From JANQRZ01 sp965214485 (GTDB taxonomy: Bacteria > Bacteroidota > Rhodothermia > Rhodothermales > JANQRZ01): a DNA stretch of 64,000 bases. The stretch covers positions 62,001 through 126,000 of the forward strand of contig CBDCBW010000012.1 of assembly GCA_965214485.1 (NCBI GenBank), written 5' to 3'. Position 1 is the first letter of the stretch. Each line of letters begins with the position of its first letter. The notes beneath the pieces are model-generated. The model saw only the letters and a program-made list of their open reading frames with translations. It ran no database searches and had not been told where the DNA came from. Positions 22,813-31,844 of the stretch are shown piece by piece. The translations under genes were made by a program, and so were the position numbers.

Positions 22813-24768
22813 TCAGCCGGCGGTGGCCGGCATGGCGGCGAGGACGGCCGCGCCGTCGCCCGAGGTGTGAGCCGGGGCGCGGACGGCGCTGCGCTCCTGG
22901 GCCGCCTCGAGGATGAGCCGGAGGAGGTCGGCGTAGCGCAGCCCGGCGAAGCCGGCCATGAGGTTCAGCTTGCCGTCCCAGCACCACCCCGGGTTGGGAT
23001 TGGCCTCCAAGAGCTTGATCGCGCCCTCGGCGTCAGCGCGGAAGTCGAACCGCGCGTAGTCGTGGCAGCCGAGGCGCTCGAAGAGCGTGAGCGCGTGGTC
23101 CTGGAGCGTGCGCACGGCCTCGTCCGAGAGGTCGGCCTCCTCGTAGCGGATCGCGCTCCAGTAGGGCGAGTCCGGCTCCCACTTCGACTCGTAGCCCAGG
23201 AGGTGCGGCAGCCCCTCGGGGAGATCAGTGTAGTTGACCTGGAGGACGGGGAAGACCTGGGTCACTGTGCCGGGGTTGCCGACGACGCCGACGCTGTACT
23301 CGGCCCCGGAGAGGAACTCCTGGACGAGGACCGGCCGGCCGGGGAAGTCCTGCTTCAGGGTCTCGATGTAGGCGACGAGGTCCTCCGAGGTGTGGACGAG
23401 CGCGTCCTTCGTGATGCCGACGCTGCTGTCGCCGAAGTTGGGCTTGACCAGGACCGGGAACGTTGCCGGGAGCGTCGCCGATTGGTCGCCCGGGGCGACG
23501 TAGGTCTCGAGCGGCACGGGGATGTCGAGCGCCTCGGCGAGGGCGCGGACCTGGGCCTTGTTGTAGCACAGCCCGAGGCAGGTCGGCCCGGCCCCGGAGT
23601 ACGGGACGCCGAGCATCTCGAGGTAGGCCGGGACGTGGAGCTCCAGGAAGGCGTCGTTCATGAACCCCTCGTCGCACAGGTTGAGCACGAACTCGGGCGG
23701 CTCGGCGCGGAGGTGGCTGAGCAAGGCCTCGTGGTTGTCGAAGTACTCGAACTCGTACGCCTCGAGCTCGTCGAGGGCGCGCCGGAGGCGGTCGACGGTG
23801 TCGAGGTCCTCGGGGTTGAACTGCCCGTCGCGCTTGACCTCGTCCGGGAGGCGGGGGTCGCCGAGGAGGACGGTGACGCGGGGGAAGGGGACCGAGGCTG
23901 CGGCCGCCGGTGGGGCTTTGGGGACCGAGGCGGTGATGAGGAGGCGCTGGGCCATCATGCCGAGGTCCTGGTCGCGCTCGGAGCGCGCCTGGAGCTCGCC
24001 GTGGACGCGGACGGCCTCGAACCCGGCGCGCTCCAACAGGTCGCGGATGCCGGCCTCGCTGTAGAGCCGCTCGGCGTAGAACTGGTCGACGATGACGCCC
24101 TTCTCGGCGTGCGTCACGACCTCGCGCGAGATCAGGCGCTCGCCGTCGGCGGCGAGCGAGCGCTCGCGGCAGACGAAGTGCTGCTCGTCGATCCACTCCC
24201 ACGAGCGCGGCTCGAAGTGCTCGCGCGTCCAGGCCCCGTCGGTGAGATCCAGCACCACCGTGCCGCGCGGGCCGAGGAGCCGGCGGCAGGCCTCGAGGAC
24301 GCGGAGGTCGTCCTCGGCGCTCTCGAAGTAGCCGAACGAATTGCCGAGCAGCATGACGTAGTGGAAGGCCCCGTCGGGGAGGCGGAAGCGGCGGGCGTCG
24401 CCCTCGCGGAAGCTCACGTCGAGGCCCTGCCGGCGGGCGCGCTGCCGGGCGAGGCGGACGAGGTAGCGCGAGCGGTCGAGGCCGGTGACGCGGGCGTAGC
24501 CGCGGCGGGCGAGCTCGAGGCTGTGGCGGCCCTGCCCGCAGCACAGGTCGAGGATGCGGTCCCCCGGCTCCATCCCCGTCGCCCGGACGATGGTGTCCAC
24601 CTCGTGGACGGTGTTCTGGTCGTTCTCGACGACGTCGCCGTCGGTCTTGAGGTAGACCGAATTGAAGAGCGTCCGCCACCAGTCGGCGGGGAGGTGGCGC
24701 TCGAGGTCCGAGACGGGGCCGAGGGTGCGCTGGGGCGAGGACGGTTTGGGGCTTTTCCTGGAAGGCAT
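22813..24768 (-). CDS. SAM-methyltransferase fused to D-Ala-D-Ala-ligase-like ATP-grasp domain
   Basis: A 651-residue two-domain protein. Residues about 30-270 form a class I methyltransferase: the motif I LDLCCGQGRH is at 73-82, followed by GLDRSRYLV, REGDARRF and VMLLGNSFGYF. From about residue 290 an ATP-grasp ligase follows: NLCDEGFMNDAFLELHVPAY, GVPYSGAGPTCLGLCYNKAQ, FPVLVKPNFGDSSVGI, LVQEFLSGAEYSVGVVG and a C-terminal LEANPNPGW that supplies the metal-binding Glu/Asn pair of D-Ala-D-Ala ligases. This suggests that an amino acid or peptide is both ligated and methylated, but the product is unknown. The ATG at 24766-24768 was chosen; upstream sequence is low-complexity and has no signal peptide. 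The gene stands alone, between a T9SS protein and an antiporter. Confidence 0.85.
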   Translation of the reverse strand: MPSRKSPKPSSPQRTLGPVSDLERHLPADWWRTLFNSVYLKTDGDVVENDQNTVHEVDTIVRATGMEPGDRILDLCCGQGRHSLELARRGYARVTGLDRSRYLVRLARQRARRQGLDVSFREGDARRFRLPDGAFHYVMLLGNSFGYFESAEDDLRVLEACRRLLGPRGTVVLDLTDGAWTREHFEPRSWEWIDEQHFVCRERSLAADGERLISREVVTHAEKGVIVDQFYAERLYSEAGIRDLLERAGFEAVRVHGELQARSERDQDLGMMAQRLLITASVPKAPPAAAASVPFPRVTVLLGDPRLPDEVKRDGQFNPEDLDTVDRLRRALDELEAYEFEYFDNHEALLSHLRAEPPEFVLNLCDEGFMNDAFLELHVPAYLEMLGVPYSGAGPTCLGLCYNKAQVRALAEALDIPVPLETYVAPGDQSATLPATFPVLVKPNFGDSSVGITKDALVHTSEDLVAYIETLKQDFPGRPVLVQEFLSGAEYSVGVVGNPGTVTQVFPVLQVNYTDLPEGLPHLLGYESKWEPDSPYWSAIRYEEADLSDEAVRTLQDHALTLFERLGCHDYARFDFRADAEGAIKLLEANPNPGWCWDGKLNLMAGFAGLRYADLLRLILEAAQERSAVRAPAHTSGDGAAVLAAMPATAG

Positions 24769-24924
24769 GGTATAGAGCGGCGGGGAGTGAGAGGTGCGGC
24801 GCGGTGGAGGTGCTGCAGAAGAGGGCTGTGGAGCGGGCAGGGTGAGCGGGCAGGGGCAGGCTGACAGTCCTACTCGGTTAGGCTCCGGCTCGTTTCGCAA
24901 GCCGCCCGGCTAGAGGAGACTAGG

Positions 24925-25851
24925 CTAGAGGAGAAACGAGAGGTACCCCGCGTAGAGCGCCAGCAGCACCGCGCCCTCGAGGCGGCTGAGCACGAAGCCG
25001 CTCCGGGCCAGCGGCAGCACCAGCACCACCGCCCCGACCATCACCGCCACGCTGAACGGCTCCAGCCCCGGCGCGCCGAGCGGGCGCAGCACGGCAGCGA
25101 CGCCGAGGATGCCGAGCAGGTTGAACAGGTTGGAGCCGACCACGTTGCCCACCGCGAGGTCGCCCTCGCCGCGCCGCGCCGCGACCGAGGAGGTGACGAG
25201 CTCCGGCAGGCTCGTCCCCACCGCCACGAGCGTCAGCCCGATCACGGCCTGCGGCAGACCGGCGGCCTCGGCCACCGCCACGGCCCCGCGCACCAGCCAC
25301 GCCGAGCCCAGCACCAGCATCCCCAGCCCGACGGCGACGAAGACCACGCTGCGGCCCGTCGAGGTGCGCGGCGGCAGCGCAGCAGCGTCGAGGCTGGCGC
25401 GCTCTCGCCGCGCCAGCCACACCGTCAGCCCGAGGTACGCCCACAGCCCGGCCAGGAGCACCACCCCCTCGAACCGGCTCACCGTCCGGTCCAGCAGAAA
25501 GACGGCCGCGACGAGGGAGACGCCGAGCAGCAGGGGGAGGTCCAGCCGCACCAGGCGCTGCTGCACCTGGACCGGCCGGATGAGCGCCGTCAGGCCGAGG
25601 ATGAGCGTAAGGTTCGCCACGTTCGAGCCGACGACGTTGCCCACGGCGATCCCGCCCGCACCGCCGAGCGCGGCCTGGGTGCTGACGACGAGCTCCGGCG
25701 CGCTCGTCCCGAACGCCACCACCGTCAGGCCGACCAGGAGCGCGCTCAGGCCGAACCGAAACGCGAGCGCGGCGGCCCCGCGCACGAGCGCCTCGGCTCC
25801 GGCGAAGAGGAGCACGAGGCCGCCGGCGAGGAGTCCGAGATGCAGCAGCAC
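24925..25851 (-). CDS. Calcium/sodium antiporter (CaCA family, YrbG-like)
   Basis: A 308-residue inner-membrane protein of ten predicted helices arranged as two inverted halves. Each half has the alpha-repeat signature: VAFGTSAPELVVSTQAA with VGNVVGSNVANLTLILG, and VAVGTSLPELVTSSVAA with VGNVVGSNLFNLLGILG. The Glu of each GTSxPE motif coordinates Ca2+ and Na+ in the family. I chose the GTG at 25849-25851 because the family starts directly with the first helix; the upstream frame encodes a Pro/Arg-rich stretch. Stand-alone gene. Confidence 0.9.
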   Translation of the reverse strand: MLLHLGLLAGGLVLLFAGAEALVRGAAALAFRFGLSALLVGLTVVAFGTSAPELVVSTQAALGGAGGIAVGNVVGSNVANLTLILGLTALIRPVQVQQRLVRLDLPLLLGVSLVAAVFLLDRTVSRFEGVVLLAGLWAYLGLTVWLARRERASLDAAALPPRTSTGRSVVFVAVGLGMLVLGSAWLVRGAVAVAEAAGLPQAVIGLTLVAVGTSLPELVTSSVAARRGEGDLAVGNVVGSNLFNLLGILGVAAVLRPLGAPGLEPFSVAVMVGAVVLVLPLARSGFVLSRLEGAVLLALYAGYLSFLL

Positions 25852-26057
25852 GGAAGAAGCGAGAGGAGGGGGTGAGAGCGCGCCGCGAGAACCCGGGGAA
25901 ACCCGGAGGGACTCGGGGGAACCAGGCCGGGCGCTCGTACCTCGCAGAACTCCACGCGTTTCCCGGAACGCGGCGGCGCGTTTTCTTCGCCAGGTCTGCA
26001 CGCGAGGACACGTCGGCGGACGCCTTACCCCGGGACCGACGCTCTACCCCAGGCCGG

Positions 26058-27521
26058 TCAGCGCACCACCGTCACCCGCTGCGTTTCGACCCTGCGGCCC
26101 GCCTCGAACCGGACGAGGTAAACGCCCGCCGGGAGCTCCGCCGCAGCAAGCGTCACCTCTGCCTCGCCGGCCGGGGTCGCTCCGTCGTGGAGCACGGCGA
26201 CCTCGCGCCCGAGCACGTCGTAGACCGTGACCCGCACGGGGCCTGCCTCGGGCAGCGTGTAGCTGAGCGTGGCGTGCGACCGGAACGGGTTCGGGTAGAG
26301 GTCCCACACGAGGGAAGGGACCGGCGGGGACGGCTCAGCGGAAACCGGCACAGATACCGGCGTCATGTACAAGGCTCCCGTGCCCCTGTCCAAGGGAGCG
26401 CCGACGAAGGCCACGTCGACGAGACTCACGTCGTAGCCGAACGAAGGGCTCGGCTCCGGGGGGGAGTAAATCGCGGGAGGAAGGTCAGCATCCTGCCTGT
26501 TGTACACGTACAGGACGCCGCTGTCCCCCTGGGCCGAGGGGGCCCCGACGAGGCAGGGGCACGTCCCGTCCGAGAGCGCGCTCCCGAACGGGGCCGGGGC
26601 ATTCGGGGGAGGGGGGATCTCCTCACCCAGGCCCCAGCCGCTGGAGAGGCTGCGGTCATATCTGTAGACAGACCCGGTTCCAGGCTCGGTGATGTAGACG
26701 TTCTGGCCCGCGGTGTAAGGCCGGACGGTGTCGCCGAACCCGCTCCCGCCGGCTAGCCTGGTCTCCTCCGCGAAAGGCGGCGGCGAGACGGCGCAGTGCC
26801 CGTCGGCCTGGCGGTACAGGTATACGACCCCACTGCCGTCTTCTGCTACGGCACCGATGGCTAGGGTCGAGTTGTCTACGTCCAGCGAGCGGCCGAAGGC
26901 GCGGTCCGTAGCGACGGAGGGGTAGAGCGTCTGCAGCAGGCCGGACCCCCCGCACGTCTTGTAGACGTAGACGGCCCCCGCCTCCTCCTCGGCCGGGGCA
27001 CCGACTAGGGCCGTCCCGAACCCAAGCCCCACGGCCGCGCCGAAGTCCCCGCCGGCAGCCCCCTCGAACGTCGACACCGCCTGAGGGGCCCACGCACCGT
27101 CGACGCGCTCCCATGCCCCGAACGTATAGGCGCGCCCGGCACCCGGTGCCCCGACGATGATGAGGCCTCCCGACCTGAGCTTCGTCGCAAACCCGAAGAG
27201 GTCTCCGGCTTCGGGCGCGGGGTTCGGCAGCGTGACCGGCTCGGTGAAGTCCGCGTTCGTCTCGTTGTGGTAGAGGTAGGCCGCCCCGATCCCGCTGGAG
27301 TCGCCCAACTCGCCGTGCGGGGCACCCACGACCACGGCCTCGTGAGCGAGGATGAACGGGAAGACGAACCCGAAGTCGCCGGCGCTGAGGCTGTACCCGA
27401 ACATCGCCCCTTCCGAGAGGCCCTCGGGGGCCAGGCGTAGCATTTCCTGAGCGTGTGCTGCCGGGATCAGGAGCAGGACCGCGGCGAGCGCGCTCCGCAG
27501 AGCGTGAAGAGGGCTAAACAT
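26058..27521 (-). CDS. Secreted FG-GAP-like beta-propeller protein with T9SS sorting domain
   Basis: A 487-residue protein. It has a signal peptide (ALRSALAAVLLLIPAAHA, then Q) and a series of FG-GAP-type blades of the form F-G-x-x-h...h-V-G-A-P (for example FGYSLSAGDFGF with AVVVGAP, FGAAVGLGFGTALVGAPAEE, FGSALSDGTCPCLVGAPS, FGYDVSLVDVAFVGAP). The ~80-residue C-terminus is a T9SS type A domain (WDLYPNPFRSHATLSYTL, VYDVLGREVAVLHDG, AGVYLVRFEAGR). It is expected to be exported across the outer membrane and attached to the surface; the ligand is unknown. It points away from ffh. Confidence 0.87.
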   Translation of the reverse strand: MFSPLHALRSALAAVLLLIPAAHAQEMLRLAPEGLSEGAMFGYSLSAGDFGFVFPFILAHEAVVVGAPHGELGDSSGIGAAYLYHNETNADFTEPVTLPNPAPEAGDLFGFATKLRSGGLIIVGAPGAGRAYTFGAWERVDGAWAPQAVSTFEGAAGGDFGAAVGLGFGTALVGAPAEEEAGAVYVYKTCGGSGLLQTLYPSVATDRAFGRSLDVDNSTLAIGAVAEDGSGVVYLYRQADGHCAVSPPPFAEETRLAGGSGFGDTVRPYTAGQNVYITEPGTGSVYRYDRSLSSGWGLGEEIPPPPNAPAPFGSALSDGTCPCLVGAPSAQGDSGVLYVYNRQDADLPPAIYSPPEPSPSFGYDVSLVDVAFVGAPLDRGTGALYMTPVSVPVSAEPSPPVPSLVWDLYPNPFRSHATLSYTLPEAGPVRVTVYDVLGREVAVLHDGATPAGEAEVTLAAAELPAGVYLVRFEAGRRVETQRVTVVR

Positions 27522-27706
27522 GGCTGAACAGTTGAATGGGAAAACACGACCCTTTTCAAAATAACAAAAAGGCTGCTAGATGGTACGAGTCGGCTGAAGT
27601 TTTAGGGGCCGTCGGTGAAGCGCTTGTCCAGGCCGTCGGTGGGGTTCGGGCCGTCGGGCGAAGCCCTTCTTCGCCGCGTCTGCACGGAACCCGGCCGGCG
27701 GGTCTG

Positions 27707-27714
27707 TATCTTTG
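27707..27714 (+). promoter_or_regulatory. Possible -7 element (TATCTTTG) for ffh
   Basis: Exact match to the Bacteroidota -7 consensus TAnnTTTG, 108 bp before the ffh ATG, in the 300-bp ffh/T9SS gap. The gap also contains an AT-rich stretch (27536-27600) and a loose CCGTCGGTG repeat. No clear -33 TTG, so tentative. Confidence 0.35.
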
Positions 27715-27821
27715 GCGCTGCCCAGTCCGGAACCCGCCTCGGGGTACGGCCGTGCGTCACGGCTCCGCCCCCAGCACCGCGAAGGTTGCGGTTCTTCCTC
27801 CACCCCTCCCCACTGCGCACC

Positions 27822-29177
27822 ATGTTCGAAAGCCTGTCCGACAAGCTCGACGTCGCCCTCAAGAACGTCAAGGGCCAGGGCAAGATCAACGAGCTCAACA
27901 TCGCCGAGACGATGCGCGAGGTCCGCCGCGCGCTCCTCGACGCCGACGTCAACTACCAGGTCGCCCGGGACTTCACGAACCGGGTCAAGGAGCAGGCCAC
28001 GAGCGAGGCCGTCCTCACCGCCGTCTCGCCGGGCCAGCAGTTCGTCAAGATCCTCTACGACGAGCTCGTCTTCCTCCTCGGCGACGTCCACGTGGACCTG
28101 AACAAGCCCAAGCGCCCGCCGCAGGTGATCTTGGTGGCCGGCCTCCAGGGCTCGGGCAAGACCACCTTCAGCGCCAAGCTCGCGCGCCACCTCAAGAGCA
28201 AGGGCCGCAGCCCGCTGCTCGCCGCCGCCGACGTGTACCGGCCCGCGGCCGTGGACCAGCTCGAAACCCTCGCCCGAGACATCAACGTCCCGGTCTTCGC
28301 GCTGCGCGGCGACGACGGCGTGCCGCTCTCCGACGCGGTCAGGGTCGCCCGCGAGGCCGTCGCCGAAGCGCGCAAGAAAGGCCGCGACACGGTCATCATC
28401 GACACCGCCGGGCGGCTCCACGTCGACGAGCAGATGATGCAGGAGGTCGTCGACATCAAGGCCGCGACCGAGCCCGACGAGGTCCTCTTCGTCGTCGACG
28501 CGATGACCGGGCAGGACGCCGTCAACACCGCGAAGGCCTTCAACGACCGCCTCGACGTCGACGGCATCGTGCTGACCAAGCTCGACGGCGACACGCGCGG
28601 CGGCGCGGCCCTCTCGATCCGCACGGTCGTCGAGAAGCCGATCAAGTTCGCCTCCACCGGCGAGAAGCTCGACGCGCTCGCCGAGTTCTACCCCGAGCGC
28701 ATGGCCCAGCGCATCCTCGGCATGGGCGACATCGTCTCGTTCGTCGAGCGCGCGCAGGAGCAGTTCGACGAGGCCGAGGCCGAGAAGCTCCAGCAGAAGA
28801 TCCGCAGCCAGGACTTCAACCTCGAGGACTTCTATACCCAGCTCCAGCGGATCAAGAACATGGGGTCCCTGAAGGACCTCCTCGGCATGATCCCCGGCGT
28901 CGGCAAGCAGATCAAGGAGATCGACGTCGAGGACGACGCCTTCGTCCACATCGAGGCGATGATCCAGAGCATGACGCCTGAGGAGCGCGCCAACCCGAAC
29001 CTCATCAACGGCAGCCGCCGCCAGCGCATCGCGCGCGGCTCCGGCCTCCAGGTCCAGGACGTCAACCAGCTCCTCAAGCAGTTCCGCGAGATGAAGAAAA
29101 TGATGAAGACCATGAGCAAGATGGCCTCGAAGGGCCGCCCCGCCGACCTCGGCAGCCTGCTCAGCGGTGGGCGCTGA
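27822..29177 (+). CDS. ffh: Signal recognition particle GTPase Ffh
   Basis: A 451-residue SRP54 protein that binds signal sequences and targets nascent inner-membrane proteins to FtsY. From the ATG at 27822 (MFESLSDKLDVALKNVKGQG) come the N domain, then the G domain with P-loop GLQGSGKTTFSAK, the DTAGRL switch and the TKLDGDTRGGAALS motif. The Met-rich M domain ends the chain (KKMMKTMSKMASKGR). Length and order are standard. It is followed by rpsP-rimM-trmD-rplS on the same strand, a classic neighbourhood. Confidence 0.97.
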   Translation: MFESLSDKLDVALKNVKGQGKINELNIAETMREVRRALLDADVNYQVARDFTNRVKEQATSEAVLTAVSPGQQFVKILYDELVFLLGDVHVDLNKPKRPPQVILVAGLQGSGKTTFSAKLARHLKSKGRSPLLAAADVYRPAAVDQLETLARDINVPVFALRGDDGVPLSDAVRVAREAVAEARKKGRDTVIIDTAGRLHVDEQMMQEVVDIKAATEPDEVLFVVDAMTGQDAVNTAKAFNDRLDVDGIVLTKLDGDTRGGAALSIRTVVEKPIKFASTGEKLDALAEFYPERMAQRILGMGDIVSFVERAQEQFDEAEAEKLQQKIRSQDFNLEDFYTQLQRIKNMGSLKDLLGMIPGVGKQIKEIDVEDDAFVHIEAMIQSMTPEERANPNLINGSRRQRIARGSGLQVQDVNQLLKQFREMKKMMKTMSKMASKGRPADLGSLLSGGR

Positions 29178-29288
29178 CCCGGCCGGAGATCGTGCGGGGG
29201 AGGCCTAGCACCCGCTCTCCCGCGAGTACCCGCCCCCGCGACTGCTGCTGACCTCAACCCTCTTACCCCCAACCTCACACCCAACCCC

Positions 29289-30413
29289 ATGGCAGTCAAA
29301 CTCCGCCTGCGCCGGCTCGGCCGGAAGAAGCGTCCCATCTTCGCCCTCGTCGCCGCCGACGCTCGCAGCCCGCGCGACGGGCGCTTCATCGAGGACCTCG
29401 GCCGCTACCGGCCTATCGACGAGCCGGCCCAGGTCGCCCTCAAAGAGGACCGCATCCTCTACTGGCTCCAGCAGGGCGCGCAGCCCAGCCACACCGTGCG
29501 CAACCTGCTCTCGGACCACGGGCTGATGCTCCAGCTCCACCTGCTCCGCAAAGGCAAAAGTGGGGACGAGATCGAGCAGGCCGTCGCCGAGTTCCGCGAG
29601 CGGCGTGGCGAGCAGGAGGGAGCCGTGAAGACGACCGCCGCCGACCGCCGCCGCGAGGCCCTCGACGCCGAGCGCACCGCTGCCGCTGCCGACGCCAAGC
29701 GCTTGGCCGAAGAGCGCGCCGCGCGCGAGGCCGAGCTCGCCAAGCAGAAGGCCGAAGCTGAGGCCAAAGCCCGCGAAGAGGCCGATGCCGCGCGCAAAGC
29801 GAAAGAGGCCGAAGCCAAAGCCGAGATCGCCGCCGCCGCCGAAGCAGGCGCCGAGGTGACGGCCGACGACCCCGACGCCGAGGCCATGGCGGCTAAGAAA
29901 GCGGACGAAGCCCGCCAGGAGGCGCTCGAAGCCGAGACCGCCCAAGTCCAGTCCGACACGCCCGAGGAGGTTTCTCAGGGCGAAGCCCAGGAAGCCGCCA
30001 CGACCTCCGCCGAAAACGCGGTCGAGGAAGTAACCCAGAACGAGGCGCAGGAGGAAGCCGCCGAGGCGGCTACCGAGCCGCCGGTCGGAGATGGGACGGC
30101 TGAAGACCAGCCCGCCACCGAGGCCGCCGCGCCCGAAGCGGATGTCCACGTCGAGACGGGGAAAGCCGTCGCGGCAGCGAACGAAGGGGAGGCCAAGACC
30201 GAAGCCGAGATCGACGCGACCGTGGCCGAGGCCGACGCCGCCGACGTGCCCGACGAAGCCCCGGACACCGCCGAGGAGCAGCCCGCCGCCGAAGCCGGGT
30301 CCACCGAGGCCGTCGCCGACGCGACCGGAGCCGAGGTGGCCGAGCAGGCCGCCGCCGGAGCCGAAGACGGCAAGCCGGACCCCGCCGGAGCCGAAGAAGA
30401 AAAAGCCAACTAG
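29289..30413 (+). CDS. rpsP: 30S ribosomal protein bS16 with a very long acidic C-terminal extension
   Basis: The first ~85 residues are normal bS16 (MAVKLRLRRLGRKKRPIFAL, SPRDGRFIEDLGRYRP, DRILYWLQQGAQPSHTVRNL), a primary 16S rRNA binding protein of the 30S subunit. The chain then continues to residue 374. Residues about 115-185 are a charged helical or coiled-coil stretch rich in Ala, Glu, Lys and Arg. Residues 186-374 are a low-complexity, strongly acidic Ala/Glu region. Ordinary bS16 has 80-100 residues; moderately longer tails occur in Bacteroidota, but this extension is exceptional. The frame is continuous, codon use matches the region, and rimM follows 37 bp later, so a fusion artefact is unlikely. 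Confidence 0.95.
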   Translation: MAVKLRLRRLGRKKRPIFALVAADARSPRDGRFIEDLGRYRPIDEPAQVALKEDRILYWLQQGAQPSHTVRNLLSDHGLMLQLHLLRKGKSGDEIEQAVAEFRERRGEQEGAVKTTAADRRREALDAERTAAAADAKRLAEERAAREAELAKQKAEAEAKAREEADAARKAKEAEAKAEIAAAAEAGAEVTADDPDAEAMAAKKADEARQEALEAETAQVQSDTPEEVSQGEAQEAATTSAENAVEEVTQNEAQEEAAEAATEPPVGDGTAEDQPATEAAAPEADVHVETGKAVAAANEGEAKTEAEIDATVAEADAADVPDEAPDTAEEQPAAEAGSTEAVADATGAEVAEQAAAGAEDGKPDPAGAEEEKAN

Positions 30414-30450
30414 CTGCACCGCCTCGAACTAGCTGCATCGCCTCGATCCC

Positions 30451-30990
30451 GTGTCTTCCGTCGATACCGATAGCCTCCTCCTCGTCGGCACCTGTGGGCG
30501 CGCCCACGGCGTGCAGGGCGAGCTCAAGGTCATCCCCGAAACGGATGACCCGGAGCGTCTCGCGGCGCTCGAGCAGGTGTACGTCGGGGCGACGCCGGAG
30601 ACGGCGCAGCCGCGCACGGTGGAGGCCGTCCGGTTCCAGCCGACGAAGCGCGGCACCGTGGCCCTCGTGCGCCTCGAAGGCGTCGGGGGCCGCGAGGCCG
30701 CCGACGCGCTGCGCGGGCACGGCGTCTTCGCCGACGCCGCCGACCTCCCGCCGCTCGGCGAGGGCGAGGTGTTCCTCCACGACCTGATCGGCCTCGCGGT
30801 GGTCACCGAGGACGGCGAAACCGTCGGGACGGTGGCCGACGTGCTGACCGGCACGGCGCAGCCGCTCTTCGTCGTCGAGCGCCCCGCGAAGCCCGACGCC
30901 CTCGTCCCGGACGTGGCCGAGATCGTGCTCCGGATCGACCTCGACGCGGCCACCGTCACGATTGCCCCGCCCGAGGGCCTCTTAGAATGA
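30451..30990 (+). CDS. rimM: Ribosome maturation factor RimM
   Basis: A 179-residue protein that assists 30S 3' domain assembly and binds uS19. It has the N-terminal RimM domain (LLLVGTCGRAHGVQGELKVI, ALVRLEGVGGREAADALRGH) and the PRC-barrel C-terminus (FLHDLIGLAVVTEDGETVGT, PLFVVERPAKPDALVP). The start is a GTG at 30451. Its stop lies 74 bp before trmD, separated by a dispersed repeat. Confidence 0.95.
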   Translation: MSSVDTDSLLLVGTCGRAHGVQGELKVIPETDDPERLAALEQVYVGATPETAQPRTVEAVRFQPTKRGTVALVRLEGVGGREAADALRGHGVFADAADLPPLGEGEVFLHDLIGLAVVTEDGETVGTVADVLTGTAQPLFVVERPAKPDALVPDVAEIVLRIDLDAATVTIAPPEGLLE

Positions 30991-31053
30991 CGAACGACGA
31001 GCGACGAACGGGTGCCTATGCCGCCCGCTCGTCACTCGTAGCTCGTCACTCGC
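30987..31053. repeat. Dispersed GACGA(A/G)-rich hairpin repeat, family D copy 1
   Basis: Between rimM and trmD, ACGAACGACGAGCGACGAAC and CCCGCTCGTCACTCGTAGCT face each other and could form a hairpin. The same GACGAGTGACGAACGACGAG wording recurs at 40201-40264 and, weakly, at 59496-59556. It sits inside the ribosomal operon without disrupting a frame. Confidence 0.6.
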
Positions 31054-31064
31054 CTTGTTCTTTG

Positions 31065-31796
31065 ATGCGAATCGACATCGTCACTGCGCTCCCCGGCCTC
31101 GTCGCCGGGCCGCTGGAGCACTCCATTCTCCAGCGCGCCCAGGCCAAGGGGCTCGTCGACGTGCGCGTGCACGACCTCCGCGACTGGGCGGACGGCAAGC
31201 ACCGGACGATCGACGACTACCCCTTCGGCGGCGGCGGCGGGATGGTGCTCACCCCCGGCCCGCTCTTCGCGGCCGTCGAGCAGATCCGGGCCGAGTGGGC
31301 CGCCGACGGTGACACGGACGGCGGCGAGGAGGTCGTCTTCCTCACGCCCGACGGCGAGCTGCTCGGCCAGCCGCTCGCCAACGAGCTGTCGCTGAAGGCG
31401 CGGCTGCTGCTCGTCGCGGGGCACTACAAGGGCATCGACCAGCGCGTCCGCGACGCCCTCGTCACGCGAGAAGTGTCGATCGGCGACTACGTGCTCTCGG
31501 GCGGCGAGCTGCCCGCGCTCGTGCTCGTCGACGCGCTCGTGCGGCTCGTGCCGGGTGTGCTCGGCGACGCGCAGTCGGCGCTCTCGGACTCGTTCCAGGA
31601 CGGCCTCCTCGGCGCGCCGGTCTACACGCGCCCGGCGGAGTTCCGGGGCGCGGCCGTCCCCGAGGTGCTCCTCTCCGGCGACCACGAGCGCATCCACGCG
31701 TGGCGCGAGGACCAGCGCCTCGCCCGCACCCGCGCCCGCCGCCCCGCCCTGCTCGGCTCCGCGGCCCCCGATCCGCCCGATTTCCTTTCCGACTAG
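31065..31796 (+). CDS. trmD: tRNA (guanine37-N1)-methyltransferase TrmD
   Basis: A 243-residue SPOUT methyltransferase that makes m1G37 and prevents frameshifting. It starts at ATG 31065 (MRIDIVTALPGLVAGPLEHS). The family motifs are YPFGGGGGMVLTPGPLF, the SAM trefoil knot LLLVAGHYKGIDQRV, SIGDYVLSGGELPALVLVDA and the C-terminal YTRPAEFRGAAVPEVLLSGD. A longer reading starting at 30987 is unlikely because it translates the repeat. Member of rpsP-rimM-trmD-rplS. Confidence 0.96.
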   Translation: MRIDIVTALPGLVAGPLEHSILQRAQAKGLVDVRVHDLRDWADGKHRTIDDYPFGGGGGMVLTPGPLFAAVEQIRAEWAADGDTDGGEEVVFLTPDGELLGQPLANELSLKARLLLVAGHYKGIDQRVRDALVTREVSIGDYVLSGGELPALVLVDALVRLVPGVLGDAQSALSDSFQDGLLGAPVYTRPAEFRGAAVPEVLLSGDHERIHAWREDQRLARTRARRPALLGSAAPDPPDFLSD

Positions 31797-31844
31797 CTAG
31801 CCCGCGTGCCCCGCACGCTCCCACCCCTACAACCCCCAACGATC

